From NCBI GenBank assembly GCA_030549175.1, contig JAUKUA010000012.1, forward strand, positions 1-26,228: DNA of 26,228 nt, written 5' to 3'. Each line of letters opens with the position of its first letter. Position 1 is the stretch's first letter. The DNA is from Lasiosphaeris hirsuta (taxonomy: Eukaryota > Ascomycota > Sordariomycetes > Sordariales > Lasiosphaeriaceae). Below are positions 21,670 to 26,228 of this stretch, piece by piece. The translations under genes were made by a program, and so were the position numbers. The notes under the pieces were generated by a model. It did not search any database. It was not told the origin of the DNA and was given only the letters and a program-made list of their open reading frames with translations.

Positions 21670-23913
21670 ATGTTCTATAGCCACGAGAGTAAGTATTATC
21701 CCTCAAGCCGTTGTTAGGGGGTCCGAAGTGCTAACCACCACCAAGTCCTCACCAGCCAGCAGTATGGCGTTGCCACTGTATGGTAAGTAGCTGGATTGAT
21801 CAAAGTACACATGTCTCTGATGTGTTTTTTTACTAACAGTACAGGCTGGTCTCCACGATCGGTACCAGAACGACAAACCGCAAGATATCGCGTAGAGCAA
21901 TACAGGAAGTAGATGTACAGAAAGCATGCGAGACCATCCTCCAGCCCGGTGCTCCCATCGCCCTCCGGCTCCAGGGCAGCCTGCTCTACGGCGTCTCGAG
22001 GGTCTTCTCTCAGCAGTGCTCCTACGTTCTCACAGACGCTGAGAGGATACAGGCTCACATGAGGGCCTTCTATAACAGCCTGGACATTGGAACAAACACC
22101 ACAAACCCTCTCGCAGGGAGATCAAAGTAGGACTACTCTGTAATTCTAAAGAACCAACTTTCTTGCCATTATACTCACTCGAAGCAGGCGCAACCAGTTG
22201 GTTCTGCCCGACGATCCGAATTTCGACCTCAACACGCGTCTTCCAGCTTTCCATTTCGACGAAGACGGCAACATCATTCTTCCCGAAGAAAGTCAGGCCT
22301 CACGCAAGACGTCCTCTCAAATGTCACCTTTCTCGCGGGACAGCCTGAATTCTCCAGGCATTGGTGGCTCCTTCCTTGATGGTTTCGGACTACCCGCATC
22401 GCACTCTTCTCAGATGCATTCACTTCTGGACCCACCGGGTACCATAGAGAAGTACAGGCATGATGACCAAATTATGCCCGTGGAAGAAGATAACAGCATG
22501 GCAGTTGACCACTGGGGAGTCGAATTCGATGCCGAAGGGAATGCCATGCCAGTTTTTGATGAGCCGGACCTCCCGCAACTGCCACCTCCCGCAGGAGCTG
22601 GACAAGCTGCAAGTGTGGTGGTCCACGAGGGCGGGCGCCACCCGTTTTCTGATGATCAGGACAACATGATGATGAACATGGACGAGCCCATTTTACCTGA
22701 AGCCGATGCCTTTGCCCCGCGCCCACAAGACCAGAGACAGGTGGAAGAAGAAGAAGATTCGATCGAGGTGGAGATGAGTTCCGACCAGGTTGCTATGCCC
22801 GCGCAAAGACAAAGACAGCGACGCCGCGCCTTGCTGGCACCCGACCGAGAAACCAAAATCAGCCGCATTGAGATGAGATCTTGGAGCAACGACTACCTTG
22901 AAATCACCGCGCGAGAGCGGGAACGCAAGAATCGCCGTGTAGTCACAGTTTCTGATGCCAAAAACAACGCCTACAAGTTGATATTTGGTCGCGGCCTTGG
23001 AGACAGTGGATTTCCCATTGGCATTCTGGGCCTCTCCAGTCCTCTCGCCGATCTTTTCACAGGCAACAAACTCAGAGCGCTCCTACTTGGCAAGGACGTC
23101 GAGGAAGTCACTGAGGCTCCCCGGGGCCGTCGCCGCTCAGCATTTGAAGCCCTGGAGCTAGAGGAGGATGACAACGAGCGCCGAGTCCGACCTCGCCTGG
23201 AGAATGATTCCTCCCACCTAGGCCAAGGCCAAATAATCGACGATGAACTCCTTCCTCTCCTCAACGAGGAAGTCGAAGTAGGAAGAGAAGCTGGGTTGCT
23301 CCCGGATGATAACATCCCCTCCGATGTCCCTTGGAACCGACCCTCCTCTCAGATCCCGAGCTCCTCCGTCAAAGGTGGCAGGCACGCTCAAGGCTCCGGC
23401 CGCCGGGTCAGTGCCAGCCCCCTTCATGGCCGCGGCAGTCAGCTTCACGACATTGAGCGCTTTAGCGGCCAGCTGCATTTCGGCTCCGACGACTTCGGCT
23501 CCGCGCAGTCGGGGGCACACACGTTCTCAGACCCGCTCGAAGAGGGCTTCCTGTCGCAGGTGGAAGCCCGAACCTCGCAGGTGATGCGCGACGCCCTCGA
23601 CCGGGAGGGTAGCAACTTCTTGAACTTTATGGAGCGCGTAGCAGAGGAAAAGGGTGAGATGCGTGAAGATGATGGCGACCGTCAGTGGGTCAAGTTTGAC
23701 GAGCTGTTCGAGCGGTCCGACCAGAAACGGGTCGTCGTCGCCCAGGCCTTCTACCACGTTCTCTCGCTCGCGACGAAAAACGTCATCAAGGTCAAGCAAG
23801 AGGGTCAGAACTCTCGTCCGTTTGGCACTATTCACATTGGCATCGAGTCTGCGGCCGAAGCGGCGGGAGGAGCCGAGTTTGTGGTGGATGATGATATGGA
23901 TGAGCTTGCTTAA
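21670..23913 (+). CDS. rec8: Meiotic cohesin kleisin subunit Rec8
   Basis: Exons are 21670-21688, 21746-21782, 21845-22126 and 22188-23913, with GT-AG introns of 57, 62 and 61 bp; the product has 687 residues. The N-terminal kleisin domain (1 to about 115) starts MFYSHEILTSQQYGVATVWL and contains ALRLQGSLLYGVSRVFSQQC, which is Rec8-like rather than mitotic Rad21-like. This domain binds Smc3. The long middle region is acidic and Ser/Pro-rich. The C-terminal winged helix (about 590-665; VVVAQAFYHVLSLATKNVIKV) binds Smc1. Rec8 closes the cohesin ring in meiosis and holds sister chromatids until separase cuts it. DIER (534-537) fits the separase pattern (E/D)xxR and is one candidate site. The first coding exon is only 19 bases. 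It is convergent with the Rab escort gene. Identity as Rec8 rests on the N-terminus and overall layout. Confidence 0.93.
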
Positions 23914-24386
23914 CCGCCCGCCTCGACTACACAATGCTCCGAACTTTCTTCCATGTCGGTGATACCCAGGGTTGGGATGGATATTTGGGGTAGTGAAGTA
24001 TCGAGCCCCCAGGGGCTTCAGATCTTGTGGGTTTTTCTTTTCTTCTCCAGCATTCGCGGCCATCAGGAGTTGGATGCAATGCTGGACATGTCGATATATC
24101 AAGCCTTTTATCAAGCCGGGGCGACAAGGGCTGGATTTCTTCACATTCTCAATGACTGGCCATATCGAAAGAGATAGATATCCTGGAAGACAGGCTATAA
24201 CTCTCGAAATGGGCAACAGTTGCAAGATACATACAGGTTCGTTGACGAGGATGATACGTAGTGCGCGCGGAACGGATAGCATTGAGCAAGAGACTCGATA
24301 GATAATTAATTAAAATTCGTTTCCACTGGGTTGAATCCATGGATCATTGATAGCAAGTAAAAAGCTGCGTTTACGCTCGTAAAGCA
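23914..24386. other. Convergent 3' region between rec8 and Rab escort genes
   Basis: About 470 bp between the two stop codons, presumably both 3' UTRs. It becomes A/T-rich around 24300-24320 (ATAATTAATTAAAATT). I see no further gene, strong hairpin or repeat. Confidence 0.6.
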
Positions 24387-26128
24387 TTAGTCATACATAT
24401 CTTCATCATCCATGACACCTTCTCGGTCAGGGAAGGTCATGTAGTCTGTATCGACTTCTGCCTCGCCCATTACCTGTTTCCAGGCTTCATGAACAGGCTC
24501 CAGCGTTGAGTCGTCAAACAGAAGAGACAGTGAGGCATCGGGGAAGTTGAATATTGAACCATCAGGTCGACTCGCCACAGAACCTCTGCCATGCTCATGG
24601 TACATTTGGAACAGGCTAAGAGGTATGTGATCGGCGTCGATGGCTTCGGACAAGAGCTGCAAGGACTGGGCGAGGATTTCCTTGGCATCAGGCGTTGTCG
24701 AGGTTGTCAGATATAGAATGCCTTTTGATTTCTCATGTTAGCTTTTGTCCTAAATCGGTGAAGTGGTAAAATGCTGGTTGAGTATGAGGTACGTCAGATA
24801 GTCAAGTGATATCGTCAACGCCGAAGCTCGGACAATGTAGATAAGTTTGGTAATGGAGATCATCATGGAATTCAGGGGTGTAGAAAAGAGGATGTGTAAC
24901 TTACTCTGACCAACTGGGCATTCTCCCGTGTCACTAGAGTGAGCAAACGCATAGACAGGATAATCATATGCCTTCCCAGATGTTGTCATCAACGAGCCTG
25001 CTGGGAAAGTGATGACTGCAACAGCGGGCAAGGGTGCTCCTTCAACCAGGGCCTCGAACAATGATTTCAGCGGCGAACCAACAATGGCAGCCAGCCTACT
25101 AACACCATTTCCAACTTCGGCATTTTTGTCGTTGCGCACCAGCATCCGCGTCTTCACCGTGTCACCGCTTGTTAGGCGCAACTCGATGCTATCGCCGCTC
25201 ATCTCCATCTCCCGAATGCCGGTTGCGAGCATGTATACAGCACCGCCAACGGCACCGGCTCGACATGCTACCTGAGCAACTTCCGAAATACCGCCCCACT
25301 TGGGGTAAACGGCGGCGAAACCGGGTCCGAACACACCCATGGATGTTAGGTGCCGATAGATAGTCGAGAGGCCGTCTCTCGTAGTGATCAGACCGTCGAG
25401 CGAGAGTGTTAGGGCGAGGATATACGTTTGCAACTCTGCATCCATCTTGAACTCATTTTTCAAGAAGTCGGCGAGTGGGCCATCTGCATACGGCTGCCAG
25501 GTTTCCAACTGCTGCTCGCTGTCGTAGCCCAAAACGAACTTGAGAAACTTCATTAGTCCGCGCTTTGCCTTGGTCGGGATGGCCGTGGTAAAGAAGACAT
25601 CTTCGCGGGTCGAAGGGATGCGAACGAGTGAGGGCTTCTGGCTAGAGCGAGTTGTTGGCTTGAAGATGTAAAACGACCCAACAGCTAAGAACTCTACGTG
25701 GCGGTATGCCCGAGATGATACCAGCTGTGAAAGCAGCTTCGACCGGGCGTGGATCACCTGCGGAGAGAGCGCCAGGGTGTATGCGCGAGGAAATGAGAGG
25801 CCAGTGTTGCCATCGGGTTTTGTTATCGAAGCAGACTTGAAGGTTCCCCTGTCGTTATCGGTAGCAGCAGTGATGCTCGAGGCCCACGTCTCTGCCTCCT
25901 GCAAGCTGAATGCAGCGTCGGCGCCGCCGTAGTAGTTGTTTGGGTCGATATGAAGGATGCTTTTGCCAGACCGGGAGAGAGATCTTGAAAGCGGAGCGAA
26001 ACCAAGTCAGTCAGAATGGCGCCCAAGGGCGGGAGACTGCAAAAATGCATCTTACAAAGCAAGCAGCGACTGCTGCAAACCGGTACCGCAGATGACGACA
26101 TCCCAGAGGTGTCGCCTAAAGAGTCCAT
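24387..26128 (-). CDS. mrs6: Rab escort protein (Rab geranylgeranyltransferase component A), frame break near start
   Basis: Exons read 26128-26056, 25983-24905 and 24721-24387, with GT-AG introns of 72 and 183 bp. The protein belongs to the GDI/REP family: it binds newly made Rab GTPases, presents them to the Bet2/Bet4 prenyltransferase, and delivers them to membranes. Visible motifs are WDVVICGTGLQQSLLAL at the N-terminus (nucleotide-fold Gly motif), DPNNYYGG after the first intron, and FPRAYTLALSPQVIHARSKL with SSRAYRHVEF, typical of the family. The acidic end is MDDEDMYD. The ATG at 26128 encodes MDSLGDTS, as expected directly before WDVV, but is one base out of frame with it at about 26105. 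Counting one extra base gives exactly 496 codons including stop. The WDVV frame itself stays open to the right edge with no ATG. The second intron's acceptor could also be nine bases earlier. Confidence 0.85.
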
Positions 26129-26130
26129 GG

Positions 26131-26136
26131 CTACAT
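26131..26136 (-). promoter_or_regulatory. Start-stop upstream ORF (ATGTAG) before mrs6
   Basis: On the minus strand ATG is followed directly by TAG, and the TAG ends two bases before the main ATG at 26128. If the transcript includes it, this minimal uORF could lower or tune translation of the Rab escort protein. That it is transcribed is an inference. Confidence 0.4.
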
Positions 26137-26228
26137 GGAACTGACACTCTGTGGCAGCCGGAAAGCCCAGGGGATCGGGTGCTTTGCTGAGTTGTGGTGA
26201 AAAAAGTAGCTGGGGGAGATGGTGACAG

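Noticed and set aside
24722..24904. Coding continuation of the Rab escort frame through the second intron
   Set aside because: The frame there loses family-like sequence straight after a clear GTAAGT donor, and the expected ILYLTTS segment resumes after a CTAAC/AAAAG acceptor.

Overview
The window looks like nuclear DNA of a filamentous ascomycete, most likely a Sordariomycete close to Chaetomiaceae/Sordariales. The evidence is six recognisable fungal proteins, short GT-AG introns of about 57-85 bp (one of 183 bp), fungal-type CTAAC/CTGAC branch sites, and kinase, cohesin and lactone-oxidase sequences of Pezizomycotina type. I see no bacterial operon, CRISPR array, rRNA, convincing tRNA or intact transposon.

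Layout. Positions 1-710 (minus) hold the N-terminal part of a C2H2 zinc-finger transcription factor; it runs off the left edge just as the first finger begins. Positions 711-13193 are about 12.5 kb in which I can support no gene; this is the 5' side of the transcription factor and the 3' side of the kinase gene. It contains simple repeats, short palindromes and a G-tract. From 13194 onward the DNA is gene-dense: a NIMA-type mitotic kinase (minus, 3 exons), an ankyrin plus double-BTB protein (plus, 3 exons), D-arabinono-1,4-lactone oxidase (minus, intronless), the meiotic cohesin subunit Rec8 (plus, 4 exons) and a Rab escort protein (minus, 3 exons, 5' end at the right edge).

The genes do not form a metabolic cluster. 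They are core functions: mitotic entry (NIMA), ubiquitin-ligase adaptor or scaffold (BTB), antioxidant erythroascorbate synthesis (ALO), meiotic sister-chromatid cohesion (Rec8) and Rab prenylation (REP/Mrs6). Two divergent promoters (kinase/BTB, ALO/Rec8) and two convergent 3' regions (BTB/ALO, Rec8/REP) separate them.

Points worth checking are: the size of the gene-free stretch; two nearly identical GATA-type palindromes in the kinase/BTB promoter; a strong hairpin in the BTB/ALO 3' region; a single-base frame break at the start of the Rab escort protein next to a start-stop uORF; and competing reading-frame signals inside the transcription factor. The frame problems at both window edges may reflect small indel errors in the assembly rather than biology. 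I found no clear sign of a wholly new system.
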